In this document: piece by piece, positions 29,199 to 40,066 of the stretch
How the letters are laid out: the number at the start of each line of letters is the position of its first letter
Position numbering within the stretch: position 1 is the stretch's first letter
Assembly: GCA_027365775.1 (NCBI GenBank)
Contig: DAHXLX010000002.1
Coordinates: forward strand, 1 to 64,000
DNA from: Candidatus Saccharimonadota bacterium
GTDB taxonomy: Bacteria > Patescibacteriota > Saccharimonadia > Saccharimonadales > UBA4665
DNA length: 64,000 nt
Direction: 5' to 3'
Notes under the pieces: model-generated
Seen by the model: only the letters and a program-made list of their open reading frames with translations
What the model was told of the DNA's origin: nothing
The model's database searches: none
Program-made: the position numbers and the translations under genes

Positions 29199-30971
29199 AT
29201 GAGACAGCTGGGCAAGATATTACTATCCGCGAAAGAACTTTGGCGATTTTATGTCGGTATTGGCATATTCACCATTCTGGTGAGTGCTTCGGCGCTGCTG
29301 CAGCCATTATTTTCCGGCTGGGCGATCGCCGATATTGCCAAAGGTAGATCGGCGAGCTTGAAAATAGCGATTTTCCTGGCGATCGGTATTTTCGTGTTGG
29401 ACCTGTTGCAGAATTTATTTAACAACCTCGGTGGATATTTGGGTGACTTGATGTCAAACAGGCTTAATTTTATTCTCAGTCGCCGTTATTATGAGCATCT
29501 GCTGGATTTACCGCAAAGTTTTTTCGATAAGGAACTTTCGGGCAAGATTATCAATCGTCTGAACCGGTCAATCAATCAAATCACTAACTTTATCCAGATG
29601 ATGAGCAATAACTTCTTGCAGTTCCTGTTTACGACGGTATTCGCTCTTGTTATCGTGGCTTATTACAGTTGGCAGGTAGCATTGATGTTGTTTGCGCTGT
29701 ACCCGATCTATATCTTCATGACCGTACGTACTTCCGGCAAATGGAGTGACTATCAATCTAAGAAGAACCAGCATTACGACATTGCCTACGGCCGTTTTGC
29801 TGAAACCATTACTCAGATAAAAGTAGTCAAAAGTTATTTGCAAGAGAAACGTGAGCTCGGTATTTTCAACCATCACTACCGACAAGTAAATGAACTCAAC
29901 AAACCGCAAAGCCGCTACTGGCACAAACAGGACGTTTACCGACGGCTATTCCTGAATGTGATCTTTTTTGCCGTCTACCTGTTTATATTCGTTGAAGGCG
30001 TCCGTGGTGCCATGAGTCCGGGCGAAGCCGTGGCGTTAATCCTCTACGGAATGCAGATCCGCACGCCAATTTTTACCATTAGTATGCTGGTACAGAGTAC
30101 CCAGCGCGCCATTAGTGACAGTCGGGATTATTTTGCAATTATGAATACTCTGCCGGACATTGTCGACCACAAGGGGGCAAGCAGATTAATGGTTACAAAT
30201 GGAAAAATAACATTCGATAATGTGACATTCGGTTACGACCGCAAGCATCCGGTTCTAAAAGGAGTCAGTTTGACGATTGATCCCGACAGCAAAATCGCGC
30301 TGGTAGGGGAATCGGGTGAAGGTAAGACTACACTGACCAGTCTGCTACTTAGGTTATATGATTTGACTGCAGGCAAGATACTGATTGATGGCCAAAATAT
30401 CGCAACAGTCACCCAAGCCAGTTTGCGCGCCAACATCGGCGTTGTGTTCCAGGAACCGGCTTTGTTCAGCGGCACTATCAAAGAGAACATAGCTTACGCT
30501 AATCAGCATGCCAGCTTAGATGAAATTATTCAGGCCGCTAAAGCCGCTAATGCCGACGAATTCATTGCTAAATTTGATGACGGTTACGATACGGAAATCG
30601 GCGAACGCGGTCTAAAACTAAGCGGCGGTCAGAAGCAGCGGATTGCAATCGCCCGGGCCTTACTTAAGAATCCGCCAATCTTAATTCTTGACGAGGCAAC
30701 TTCCAGTCTTGATAGTCGCAGCGAGCATATGGTCCAGGAAGCGCTTGAACGACTGATGCGCGGCCGAACGACGCTGATTATTGCGCACCGCTTGAGTACC
30801 ATCAGCCGTGTCGATAAAATCATTACGCTTAAGGACGGTAAAGTTGACGAAACCGGGACACCGCTGGAGCTGGCTAAAAGCGGCGGCATCTACGATCAAC
30901 TGCTAAGATTGCAGCGGCATACCACTGAAGCCAACGAGAAGAAGCTGAAGAGCTATGAAATTGCACTATAG
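29199..30971 (+). CDS. ABC exporter (TMD-NBD fusion)
   Basis: Six-TM N-terminus, Walker A GESGEGKTT, signature LSGGQKQRIAIARAL, LILDEATSSLD. Confidence 0.95.
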   Translation: MRQLGKILLSAKELWRFYVGIGIFTILVSASALLQPLFSGWAIADIAKGRSASLKIAIFLAIGIFVLDLLQNLFNNLGGYLGDLMSNRLNFILSRRYYEHLLDLPQSFFDKELSGKIINRLNRSINQITNFIQMMSNNFLQFLFTTVFALVIVAYYSWQVALMLFALYPIYIFMTVRTSGKWSDYQSKKNQHYDIAYGRFAETITQIKVVKSYLQEKRELGIFNHHYRQVNELNKPQSRYWHKQDVYRRLFLNVIFFAVYLFIFVEGVRGAMSPGEAVALILYGMQIRTPIFTISMLVQSTQRAISDSRDYFAIMNTLPDIVDHKGASRLMVTNGKITFDNVTFGYDRKHPVLKGVSLTIDPDSKIALVGESGEGKTTLTSLLLRLYDLTAGKILIDGQNIATVTQASLRANIGVVFQEPALFSGTIKENIAYANQHASLDEIIQAAKAANADEFIAKFDDGYDTEIGERGLKLSGGQKQRIAIARALLKNPPILILDEATSSLDSRSEHMVQEALERLMRGRTTLIIAHRLSTISRVDKIITLKDGKVDETGTPLELAKSGGIYDQLLRLQRHTTEANEKKLKSYEIAL

Positions 30972-30998
30972 TAAAATAGAGGGTAGTGAGGAATAATC

Positions 30999-31301
30999 AT
31001 GAAAGCGATATGGAACGATCAGATAATCGCCGAAGCTAATCACGCCGACCTGATATATATAGAGGGGAATTGGTATTTTCCGCCCAAGTCCGTCAAAAGC
31101 GAATTCTTAAGCAAGAGTACGACGCCGTATACCTGTCCCTGGAAAGGTGTTTGTCAGTATTTTAATGTTGGCAAGGATAAGAATATCAGTCGGGACAGTG
31201 CCTGGAGCTATCCTAAGCCCAAACCGAGCGCAATCGATACAGTTAAAAAAGACTTTTCCAACTATGTTGCTTTTTGGCGCGATGTCAAAGTGGTAGAGTG
31301 A
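30999..31301 (+). CDS. DUF427-family protein
   Basis: GNWYFPPKSVKSEFLSKSTTPYTCPWKGVCQYFNV. Confidence 0.8.
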   Translation: MKAIWNDQIIAEANHADLIYIEGNWYFPPKSVKSEFLSKSTTPYTCPWKGVCQYFNVGKDKNISRDSAWSYPKPKPSAIDTVKKDFSNYVAFWRDVKVVE

Positions 31302-31351
31302 CTAGCATTGGCAATCGGTCACAAATTCAATATTAGCTAAAAACCCTTGAG

Positions 31352-31579
31352 TTGCATTATTATAGATTTGTGACTAATTATAAGAAGCTCTATTTATCAG
31401 CTGACGACAAAAAGCTGTTCGGCGTCTGCGGCGGTATCGGCGAATATTTTAACATCGACTCGACCCTAATCCGTTTGGTCTGGGTGGTCGCCACGCTGTT
31501 TACCGCGCTGGTTCCCGGATTGATAGCTTATATCATTGCCGCGGCGGTAATGCCGGCACGTCCGGAACATACAGCTTAA
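31352..31579 (+). CDS. PspC-domain protein
   Basis: KKLYLSADDKKLFGVCGGIGEYFNIDSTLIRLVWVVATLFTALVPGLIAYIIAAAVMP. Confidence 0.9.
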   Translation: MHYYRFVTNYKKLYLSADDKKLFGVCGGIGEYFNIDSTLIRLVWVVATLFTALVPGLIAYIIAAAVMPARPEHTA

Positions 31580-32547
31580 GCTGCTGATTTGAGCGCTAAT
31601 AACCCAAGTGATTTAGCGGTTTTTTTAGCTAATTCGCCGGCTATTTGCTCCAGCTCGGCCAACTCATATGGCAGAGGGCTTCCGCCAAGCATAGCGTGTA
31701 GTAATTGGTGATTGACCAAGTCAGGAAAACGTCTTAATGGTGATGTGAAATGAGTGTAAGGCTTAAAATTTAACCCTTCATGTCTGAGTGGAGCGGTTGA
31801 ATATTGTGCCAATCCGATATGGTCTAGCAAATCCCGCTCTGCTTCGACGTAGCTATTAACATCCAAGTTCCTCCGCGCTAAAGGAGCCCTTGTTTGATGA
31901 TAGCGGTAAAGCCACGGCACGGAACGCTTGCTCATTGTCTCGGCTATTATTCGATTGGCTAATAGCATGTATTCGCCAATAGCTTGATGACAGTAACTGT
32001 TGGGCAGATTTGACGGTCTGCCGATGTCTTTATTAAGAAGTCTTGATATGTCAATGATCATCCTGGCCTTGCTGTCGCCGCCGACGTATCGCTTGGCAAG
32101 CTCTCGATAACTAATCGCATCGCAGCTTACCAGTCTTGATTGGTAGATGTCCAGATCGTTTACCTGGCGCGTTACCGGATCTAACCGCATGCATAAAGTT
32201 ACCGCTGGAGCCCCCAGTCCGTGGTGGTTGGAATTTAAACTTAATTTATCCTTTGAGATCGACAAAGGCAGCATCGGGTCAAGTCCATTGACCGATGATC
32301 CGTAAAAACTCCAGCCTTTTTGTCTGGCTTGATCGACAAGCGGTGTGTCCTTTTCAAGTAATCCGGCATCCGATATATGTATCGCCACTCTGTATGTTCC
32401 ATCTGAATTGCCGGTGACATCAATGGCGTCATCGATTTCGGCCGGGTTTTCCGGGTCGACAGCTACTCCTGTTTCCTTCGGGCGGCGCAATAGTTCATCG
32501 GACGATATATACCATTCAGCTGCTTGCTTTTCAGCGGCTGAATGCAT
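31576..32547 (-). CDS. RNB-domain (RNase II/R-like) exoribonuclease
   Basis: DPENPAEIDDAIDV..GTYRVAIHISDAGLL and HFTSPLRRFPDLVNHQLL. Confidence 0.85.
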   Translation of the reverse strand: MHSAAEKQAAEWYISSDELLRRPKETGVAVDPENPAEIDDAIDVTGNSDGTYRVAIHISDAGLLEKDTPLVDQARQKGWSFYGSSVNGLDPMLPLSISKDKLSLNSNHHGLGAPAVTLCMRLDPVTRQVNDLDIYQSRLVSCDAISYRELAKRYVGGDSKARMIIDISRLLNKDIGRPSNLPNSYCHQAIGEYMLLANRIIAETMSKRSVPWLYRYHQTRAPLARRNLDVNSYVEAERDLLDHIGLAQYSTAPLRHEGLNFKPYTHFTSPLRRFPDLVNHQLLHAMLGGSPLPYELAELEQIAGELAKKTAKSLGLLALKSAA

Positions 32548-32619
32548 ACTTTCTACCCGACGTCATAAGCCTATTTAAGCATAAACGTTAACATTAGCAA
32601 GTGATATGTATCACAATAA

Positions 32620-33783
32620 TCAATTAACCAACTCCCGCCTTACAGTTTCAGCTATCCCGGTCAATAGACTGTAGGCGAATAAGCCGTATCTACCGGCGAT
32701 GTTGGTTATCGAATTCGGCATTGAATTATCGGTACTAATAACGGTTACCCGATCCCCGGTTTTTAATTTAGTCTTCGTTAAGTCAATCATCACGTGGTTC
32801 ATACAGACCCGTCCGCGGATAGGCAGGATCTGTTTGCCGGTGCTAACAACGCCAACGTTACTTAACTCCCGCGGCAGCCACTCGTAATAACCTAGCGGCA
32901 GCACGCCTATCCGCGTTTCAGCCTTGGTTTCAAATATGCCGTTGTAGCTAACCTTTTCGCCGGCAGCAAGATTTCGCACCCTGATAATTGTGCTGCTCAA
33001 TTCTAATACCGGTTTCAGCTGGTCGAGTTTCTTGAAATCGCTATCTTCGGGTTTGAGCGGGTTGATACCGTAAAGCCCGATACCTACTCTGATAGCATTG
33101 GCAGTCTTGCTGCTGCACTTAGTGCTACCGGCCGACTGGGCTATGTGGATGTATTTGGGGTTGAATCCCTTGGAGCGGATCTTTTTTACGATCGTGTCGA
33201 ATTTTTCAGTCTGCATATCGGTAAAATCGTTAGCCGGATTATCCGCGTCGGCCAGATGTGTCATAATGCCTTCAAGCTGGATATTCGGATGCGATTTTAA
33301 CTCGTCGAGATAGCTATCGAGTTCGTCCGGATCGATACCCAATCGATTCATGCCGGTGTTTATTTCTAGATGGACGTTAAACCGTCGATTTATGCTGCCG
33401 AGAGCCGCTAATCCATCGATATCCTGGACAACATAAGAACATTTAGACGAGTCCAGCAACCTGGCATTTTCCGGCAGAATATATCCCATGACTAATATCC
33501 GTTGACCGGCGTAGGGCAGTATTCGATGCGCTTCAAAATAGCCGTCGACAGCGATAAATTCGACATCGGTGCCGATTAACGCTTCCGTTATTTGTTTTAG
33601 GCCATGTCCGTAGGCGTTGGCCTTTAGTACGGCAATAATATATTTGTTTTGATTGATCGACTGAAAGACCCTGACATTGTGGGCCAGGCTCTGCTTATGA
33701 ATATAGACGGTGTTGAGTGTTTTGTACTTATTCCGGCTAAGCGAATCAAGCTTGTTTTTCAAATAATTCTTTAGCATATGCAT
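32620..33783 (-). CDS. alr: Alanine racemase
   Basis: AVLKANAYGHGL, LEINTGMNRLGI, RVGIGLYGINP, GRVCMNHVMIDLT. Confidence 0.93.
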   Translation of the reverse strand: MHMLKNYLKNKLDSLSRNKYKTLNTVYIHKQSLAHNVRVFQSINQNKYIIAVLKANAYGHGLKQITEALIGTDVEFIAVDGYFEAHRILPYAGQRILVMGYILPENARLLDSSKCSYVVQDIDGLAALGSINRRFNVHLEINTGMNRLGIDPDELDSYLDELKSHPNIQLEGIMTHLADADNPANDFTDMQTEKFDTIVKKIRSKGFNPKYIHIAQSAGSTKCSSKTANAIRVGIGLYGINPLKPEDSDFKKLDQLKPVLELSSTIIRVRNLAAGEKVSYNGIFETKAETRIGVLPLGYYEWLPRELSNVGVVSTGKQILPIRGRVCMNHVMIDLTKTKLKTGDRVTVISTDNSMPNSITNIAGRYGLFAYSLLTGIAETVRRELVN

Positions 33784-33887
33784 AGGGGTTGTTAATACCG
33801 CCGCTATAGCTTAATCATACGATAAAAGGATAACTAAAATTCAATATATTTATGGAATGGACAAAAAACGCTAAGATAGATGTATAG

Positions 33888-34364
33888 ATGAAGTTGGAGA
33901 CTGAAGAAGGTTACACTACTTTTGAGCTAGCGTTTATACTAGTTGTCGTCGTGGTTTTGGGCGCAACGATATATTTGCTCAGCCGGACGCCTGGCGATAC
34001 CAGTAATCTGACCCCCTCACCTACAACGCCACCGACGACATTAACGATAACCCACAACATCCAACTTAATCATAACGACAGCGGTTATACGGTCCAGTTG
34101 GATAACAGCGTTCTGGCCAATGCGGTTCTAACGGACATAAACGAGTTGCCACTGCTTAAAAATCAGCATAACTGTAGTTTGGATACAGACGATAGTTATA
34201 CTTTGCATTTTACCGATCCGGACACAACCTTTACCGCTGACTATGGCGGCTGTTATTTAATCAGTCAAAGTAACAATAAGACCACATATACCGCCTATCC
34301 GTCGAGCGGCTCCGGCAGCCGTTTCTGGTCGGCGTTGTCAAAGGCGACCGGCAGGAAACCGTAA
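33888..34364 (+). CDS. Prepilin-like small protein
   Basis: EEGYTTFELAFILVVVVVLGATIYLLSRT. Confidence 0.6.
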   Translation: MKLETEEGYTTFELAFILVVVVVLGATIYLLSRTPGDTSNLTPSPTTPPTTLTITHNIQLNHNDSGYTVQLDNSVLANAVLTDINELPLLKNQHNCSLDTDDSYTLHFTDPDTTFTADYGGCYLISQSNNKTTYTAYPSSGSGSRFWSALSKATGRKP

Positions 34365-34526
34365 ACGGCAAATCGGCTATGGTTATGTTACCGATCACAA
34401 CATAAGATCACCGGTCCATTGCTGTCAATCATCACTGCTGCAGCTAGCACTAAACTGGCTTCAACGACTACTAAATCACGATCAAATATTAGTCCGATGA
34501 TTTAGCTTATGCTATATTGATGTTAA

Positions 34527-37500
34527 ATGGAAGACGGCGCACCAAAGGAATCGGCCAACCGGGACCATAGCACGCACAACCTTCCTGAAGTAAATGAACC
34601 GGCCGAACCTGAACATAACGCAGATCAAGATATTCAAAGCCGGCAACCGGCGACTACATCTAAACCTGACGACGATATTGATACGATAGAATACGATAAT
34701 CAGTTGTCCGAACATCAACCATCCGATCAATCGGCAGGTTTAGTTGTTTCATCAGAAGGGAGAAAGCATCATTTCTTGCGGCCGGAATCCATCTTTCCGC
34801 GGGTGATAAGATCTAAACTCGGCCATAGTGCCAGGCCGCTGTCGTTATTAATCATATTAGTTGTGCTAGCCGGAGCGGCCTTCGGTTATTTGCATTACGG
34901 TTTTAGTACTACTGCCAAGCACCAACCTCAAGTGAGATTTAAGGCTAAGACGGTGGCTTTTGCCGTTGTATCAACCACCCCGGCTAAGAATCAATCGAAT
35001 GTCAACCCGGCGTCGCCGATAAAAGTTATCTTCAATCAGCCGGTCAATCCGAAGAAGCTTGCGACTTCATTTTTCGTATCGCCAGCAATTGCCGGTAAAT
35101 ATACCCAAGGGAATAATAAAGACGCGGTAACTTTTACGCCATCGACCGCATTCGCCCAAGGGACTAAGGTGCAGATTATGATCAATGGGACATTTCAAAG
35201 TAACCAAGGCAGTCAGCTCGGCGCAGATTATTTCTATGGCTTTACCACCTCCATACCGGACAACGGTGTTTTATTTCAGGACAGCAATGGCTTGATCGAT
35301 ACATTAAGTAATGCTGCGTCCGGCCAGTCATTATCCTATAGCTTACTTGTCGGTAACGGAGTCGATCAGGGTATAACCGTAACCTTGTACAAAGGCAATA
35401 TTAATAGCTTACTCACCTCGCTGGTGTATACAAATGTCACGTCATACGGATCAACTGTGCCACAATTCGTAAATCAATATGTCGACACCGCAGGGCTAAC
35501 CGCTATATCCACCAAAACCGGTATCGCCAACAACCAGACATATACTGTCAACCAGGCAGACGGCATCTATCTGGCTGTAGCCACCGGCAGCGGCGGTAGA
35601 CAACTCGGCTATGTCTGGATAGATATAAGTAATTTCGGGGTTCTCTTGAGGGAGGATGATCAAAAAATAGTGTTGGATGCGCAGAGCTACTCGGCCACAA
35701 CCAATATTAGTACCAACGCATCGTTTTACAACCTCGACAACGGCATTAACTTATTAGACCAGCAGCAGTTAAACGGACTTACCACTGTCAATCTGCCGCT
35801 TAATCCGAGCGTTGATGTGGTGGTGGCTACTGACGGTAACGAACAGGCAATTGTTCCGGTATCGATCATCGAAAGCCAGGGAGACATCCGGGCGGACAGC
35901 AATCTATCGGCTGCCCAGGATTTTTACGCCTTAACAGATAAACCTACCTACGAAGCGGGAGATGTAGTCCACCTCGCCGGATTTGTCCGTCAGGACAATG
36001 ATGCCCAATATACTGTTCCGTCCGGCATAACCGTCAAGATGTACGTTGCTAATCCGAATGATAGCAGCAACCTTTACGACTTTACAGCCGTGATCAATAG
36101 TAACGGCAGCTTTTCGGCAAGCATCCCGACCAGTCCGAGCTGGTTAAGTCAGGGAGATAGTTTAAGTAACTTCCAGATATATGCCCAACCTGCCGGTACG
36201 ATTATTCCGAGTAATCCTTTGCCGGATGTTAATGTCGCCAGCTTTAATCTAACCAACCAGCCGGCATCGACATCTAATGTAACCGTTCAATTCTCAAGTA
36301 GCTCGTATCTGCCAACCCAGCCAATACAGGCAACGATCACCGCCACTGATAGCAACGGTAATCCATTAGCCAATGCCACGGTCGACGTTCATACTTTTAG
36401 TAAAGATTATTATGAAAATAATCCTGGTGAGAATTTCCAGTCATTCGGAGATGTCGGGATTGAAGTAAACGGCAGCCCGGTAACCGTTAAGCTTAATGCA
36501 AACGGTCAAGCTAGTTATATCGTGCCGGTTAGTTCGTTACCGAATGACGGTTACAGTCAAGACATAACCCTACAGGCAAACGTCCAAGGAGCTAGCGGCG
36601 CCGGAGCGGCCGGTGGCGCCTCGGCAATCGTGCACCAGGGTAACGGTCTGTTGGTTTTTGGTATGGGACGCACGGTGGTTGCACCCGGCGGCAAGCTGGT
36701 CGGCAGAATATACGCTGAACAACTAGACGGCTCACCGTTACCTGATGCAATGATTCGATACAGCTTGGTTTCCGGATATAGCGGTAGTAATCAGACAAAA
36801 CTGGCATCCGGCAGCGTAACCGCGGACGGTAATGGATACGCCGAAATTGATATTAACTTGCCAAGCAATATCCAGGCGGGAGCCAACCTGACGCTTAATG
36901 CGACAACTAGCGATACCTACAATAATCAGATCCAGGCGAGCAATTACTATTACGTTGCTGATCCTAGTGGCGCAGAAGACTATAGCGGGGCCCAGTTAGG
37001 TGAACTTGATGTGTCCGGTTCCTCCGGTAATGTTAAGGTCGGTGACCAGCTAAATTTGGTGATTAACTCGCCCCAGACAATGCAGGTTATGGTCACTATG
37101 GATAGAGGACGGATTTATTATCCGGAAATGTTGAGCCTCAATGCGGGCAATAATAATTTCAGCTTTAGCGTAACCAAACAACTGGCACCGTCGTTTACGC
37201 TGACATTCGGTTACTTCCAGAATGGCACATACCATTCGGAAGGCACTTCGTTTAATGTTAGCGAGCCGGCCCAGAAGGCCACAATTACCCTAAGCGGTAT
37301 TAATCAGACGGTAGTCGCCAATCAACCGGTTAGCTTGAACATTAACGCTAAGGATTACCAAGGTAACCCGTTGCCGACGGATGTAATAGTAGACGTCGTC
37401 GATACTAATGCTTTCGATCTGTTCAATCCTGCCGTGCCATCGATGTATGATTCACTCTATTCGCCACGGGTACTTATGACCAGTTCTTCCTCGTCACTTA

Positions 37501-37730
37501 CCAATATCGGCAGTGGCGGCGGAAGATGTGGTGGCGGTTTTGGTAGCTTGTCTAATTTTGCCAATGCTTTAGGCACAACGCTGTATTGGCAACCCGACCT
37601 GACTACTGACGCGAACGGTAACGCAACGGTGTCATTTAGCCCGCCCAAGGGCAAGTGGACAGTAAATGTTTATACGATGAATGCCAACAGCATAGTCGGT
37701 AGTGCCAGTACTACTTTTACTGCTCAATAA
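34527..37730 (+). CDS. Large membrane-anchored protein with Ig-like (Big_5) and alpha-2-macroglobulin MG-like domains, no thioester region
   Basis: NPASPIKVIFNQPVNPKKL...; DFYALTDKPTYEAGDVVHLAGFVRQ; DLTTDANGNATVSFSPPKGKWTVNVYTM; one N-terminal TM. Confidence 0.65.
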   Translation: MEDGAPKESANRDHSTHNLPEVNEPAEPEHNADQDIQSRQPATTSKPDDDIDTIEYDNQLSEHQPSDQSAGLVVSSEGRKHHFLRPESIFPRVIRSKLGHSARPLSLLIILVVLAGAAFGYLHYGFSTTAKHQPQVRFKAKTVAFAVVSTTPAKNQSNVNPASPIKVIFNQPVNPKKLATSFFVSPAIAGKYTQGNNKDAVTFTPSTAFAQGTKVQIMINGTFQSNQGSQLGADYFYGFTTSIPDNGVLFQDSNGLIDTLSNAASGQSLSYSLLVGNGVDQGITVTLYKGNINSLLTSLVYTNVTSYGSTVPQFVNQYVDTAGLTAISTKTGIANNQTYTVNQADGIYLAVATGSGGRQLGYVWIDISNFGVLLREDDQKIVLDAQSYSATTNISTNASFYNLDNGINLLDQQQLNGLTTVNLPLNPSVDVVVATDGNEQAIVPVSIIESQGDIRADSNLSAAQDFYALTDKPTYEAGDVVHLAGFVRQDNDAQYTVPSGITVKMYVANPNDSSNLYDFTAVINSNGSFSASIPTSPSWLSQGDSLSNFQIYAQPAGTIIPSNPLPDVNVASFNLTNQPASTSNVTVQFSSSSYLPTQPIQATITATDSNGNPLANATVDVHTFSKDYYENNPGENFQSFGDVGIEVNGSPVTVKLNANGQASYIVPVSSLPNDGYSQDITLQANVQGASGAGAAGGASAIVHQGNGLLVFGMGRTVVAPGGKLVGRIYAEQLDGSPLPDAMIRYSLVSGYSGSNQTKLASGSVTADGNGYAEIDINLPSNIQAGANLTLNATTSDTYNNQIQASNYYYVADPSGAEDYSGAQLGELDVSGSSGNVKVGDQLNLVINSPQTMQVMVTMDRGRIYYPEMLSLNAGNNNFSFSVTKQLAPSFTLTFGYFQNGTYHSEGTSFNVSEPAQKATITLSGINQTVVANQPVSLNINAKDYQGNPLPTDVIVDVVDTNAFDLFNPAVPSMYDSLYSPRVLMTSSSSSLTNIGSGGGRCGGGFGSLSNFANALGTTLYWQPDLTTDANGNATVSFSPPKGKWTVNVYTMNANSIVGSASTTFTAQ

Positions 37731-38424
37731 ATACTACAACCGATAAAACACAGGCGATAAATCTTATCGTGTTACTGATTCAGCAGCTAATTTGCCATGG
37801 CAAAAACCGCGTTATAAATGATCATAAATCGGCACAGGATCATTGACGGGGGCATTCGTCGATGGCACTGTAGTTGGGATATAGCGGCATTGTTTACGCT
37901 ACCAAATGGCGGCAGTCGATACGCAAGAAGAAATCAATGACAGTCGCGACCCCAATAATACAAACCTTTCCGCGGACTGGACCATTTCAACCCCGCAACT
38001 GGTTAGATATTATGAGGCCTTGGTCGACAGGGAATTCATGATTATAAATAATTGTTAGATGATTAGTCATCTGCAGGGTTGTTAAAACGGTTAATAAGTA
38101 AAACCGGCCGCCGCACTGAAGATGACATTGATGCATGTAGCAACAGGCCATTGACAGGTAAACGCCCGATTAAGCCGCTTGAGGAACTTGTTTTATTATT
38201 AACCTTCAAGTCTGAGCATACTTAAAAGTCAACTTTTAGAATTATTTAATGCATTATTTTACGCAAATAAAATAGCTGTTGGAACATATTTTGGTTATCA
38301 ATAAGGGGTACCAACCGGTTAGCTAAAATATACTAATCATTTATAGATCTTATGGTTATGACAATTGGCGTTGCGGCCAATTTTCTTGAATTCATATAAT
38401 CGCCTCCGAACCCAAGGAGGATTG

Positions 38425-38766
38425 GTGAAAAATAATAAATTAATACGCGCGATCATATTTTGGTTTGCGTTTATGCTGCCGTTAATAGTTTCGCCGCCAG
38501 CATTGGCCGCCAGCAGCAATATGGGGCAGGTAGATACTTTTATTCGCAGCATCATTACCGCATTAACCGGAATATCCGGTCTGGTAGCCACCGGTTTTTT
38601 TGTATTAGGTGGATTTAAATATATCACTAGCTCGGGTAATCCGCATAACTTAGAACATGCCAAACGGACAATTATTTTCTCGGCTTTAGGTCTTGCAATA
38701 GCACTGGCCGCATTTGTTTTAAGCAACATTGTCTCAACGCTTGCTAAAACCGCGTTTAACGGCTAA
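38425..38766 (+). CDS. TrbC/VirB2-like pilin subunit of a T4SS-like system
   Basis: GISGLVATGFFVLGGFKYITSSGNPHNLEHAKRTIIFSALGLAIALAAFVLSNIV; SD aaggagg before GTG. Confidence 0.75.
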   Translation: MKNNKLIRAIIFWFAFMLPLIVSPPALAASSNMGQVDTFIRSIITALTGISGLVATGFFVLGGFKYITSSGNPHNLEHAKRTIIFSALGLAIALAAFVLSNIVSTLAKTAFNG

Positions 38767-38770
38767 TCCG

Positions 38771-40066
38771 ATGTCCTACGTTTTCGCTTCTTCAATCGGC
38801 GGCTTCATCCAAACGACTTTGTCCGGCATGGGCATATTGGCTGGATTGGTTGCTACATTTTTATTGGTTTGGTCTGGACTTAGGTACATAACGAGTAGCG
38901 GCAATGTAAACAAAATGGAGGCGGCAAAACGCAGCATAATCAGGTCGTTTATCGGCTTGATCATTGTAATATCCGCCATCGCCTTAAGTCTGGTGATAAA
39001 ACATGCTTATGGACCGGTGACGATTCACGCCAATCAGCATCTACCATCTTTAAAAGGGATTAAAGCCGTGAATTCGTCGGGAGGCCTAGTCAGCATATTG
39101 TTGCAGGCTATCAGCGGCCTGCTGGTGGCAATTATACGATCGGCATCAAAGCCGTTTATCGACGCACTTCAATATTTCACCAAATCAACTCCTTTGCTGG
39201 TGCACAATGGCAGTGTGCTGCATCTTTGGTTGGTATCTACCGGAATCGCCGATGCGCTGCTTGCGTTAGTAATCGGCCTGCTTGGTTTTAATGTTATGGG
39301 TGCCGAGTATTTCGGTTTTCACGATATCGATCTTAAATCATTGCTGCCCCAGGTTATCATGATTTTTCTACTGCTCAACACCTCTATCTATATATTGGAT
39401 GGTTTTATCGAATTATCCAATGTCATGATCAGTGCAATCAGATCAGGAACGGGTGGGGTGACACCATGGAACAGCCTGATCAGTATTGTGACCAATGTCG
39501 GCAGTTATAGTCTTGCCGCATTATTCATTTATCTTGTTTTCTTGGTTCTGAGCGTGATACTTCTGGTCTACTATATCGGTAGGATAGTCGTATTATATGT
39601 CGGTGCCGTACTGGCGCCTCTGGTTTTGCTGTTATGGTTGGTGCCGATGTTTCGTGATTTTGCCGAGAATGCTTTTAAGACGTATATTGCGACAATATTT
39701 GTGCTGTTTATCCATGTCATAATTCTTGCTTTGGCCGGTTCGTTGTTTTCAAGCGTGGCCGTAATCAACGGTACAAAAGACCCGATAATGACCCTACTGC
39801 TTGGCATGGCAACGCTTATCTCTCTAATTAAGACCCAAGGCGTTTTGATGCAACTAAATTATGCCAGTCTTGGACCTAAAGCCGTCCGCCGTATCGGTGG
39901 CAGTTTTATCAACGGAGTCGGGCATTTAACCGGTGCGGCAAAATATGCCTTTTCCGATATCGTGCCGCCGGCAGCCGTACTTGCCGATTCAATTAAAAGT
40001 TATGTTCCGGCGGGCAAACCGAAAAAATCGGCTGCAAGTAAGACTAATAAGGCGGACACTAAATGA
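38771..40066 (+). CDS. VirB2-like module fused to a VirB6/TrbL-like multi-TM protein
   Basis: N-terminal LVATFLLVWSGLRYITSSGNVNKMEAAKRSIIRSFIGL repeats the preceding gene's motif; polytopic remainder. Confidence 0.65.
   Translation: MSYVFASSIGGFIQTTLSGMGILAGLVATFLLVWSGLRYITSSGNVNKMEAAKRSIIRSFIGLIIVISAIALSLVIKHAYGPVTIHANQHLPSLKGIKAVNSSGGLVSILLQAISGLLVAIIRSASKPFIDALQYFTKSTPLLVHNGSVLHLWLVSTGIADALLALVIGLLGFNVMGAEYFGFHDIDLKSLLPQVIMIFLLLNTSIYILDGFIELSNVMISAIRSGTGGVTPWNSLISIVTNVGSYSLAALFIYLVFLVLSVILLVYYIGRIVVLYVGAVLAPLVLLLWLVPMFRDFAENAFKTYIATIFVLFIHVIILALAGSLFSSVAVINGTKDPIMTLLLGMATLISLIKTQGVLMQLNYASLGPKAVRRIGGSFINGVGHLTGAAKYAFSDIVPPAAVLADSIKSYVPAGKPKKSAASKTNKADTK

Noticed and set aside
37907-38059. 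50-aa ORF MAAVDTQEEINDSRDPNNTNLSADWTISTPQLVRYYEALVDREFMIINNC in the 37.7-38.4 kb gap
   Set aside because: Short, no recognisable domain or conserved context; cannot be supported from sequence alone.
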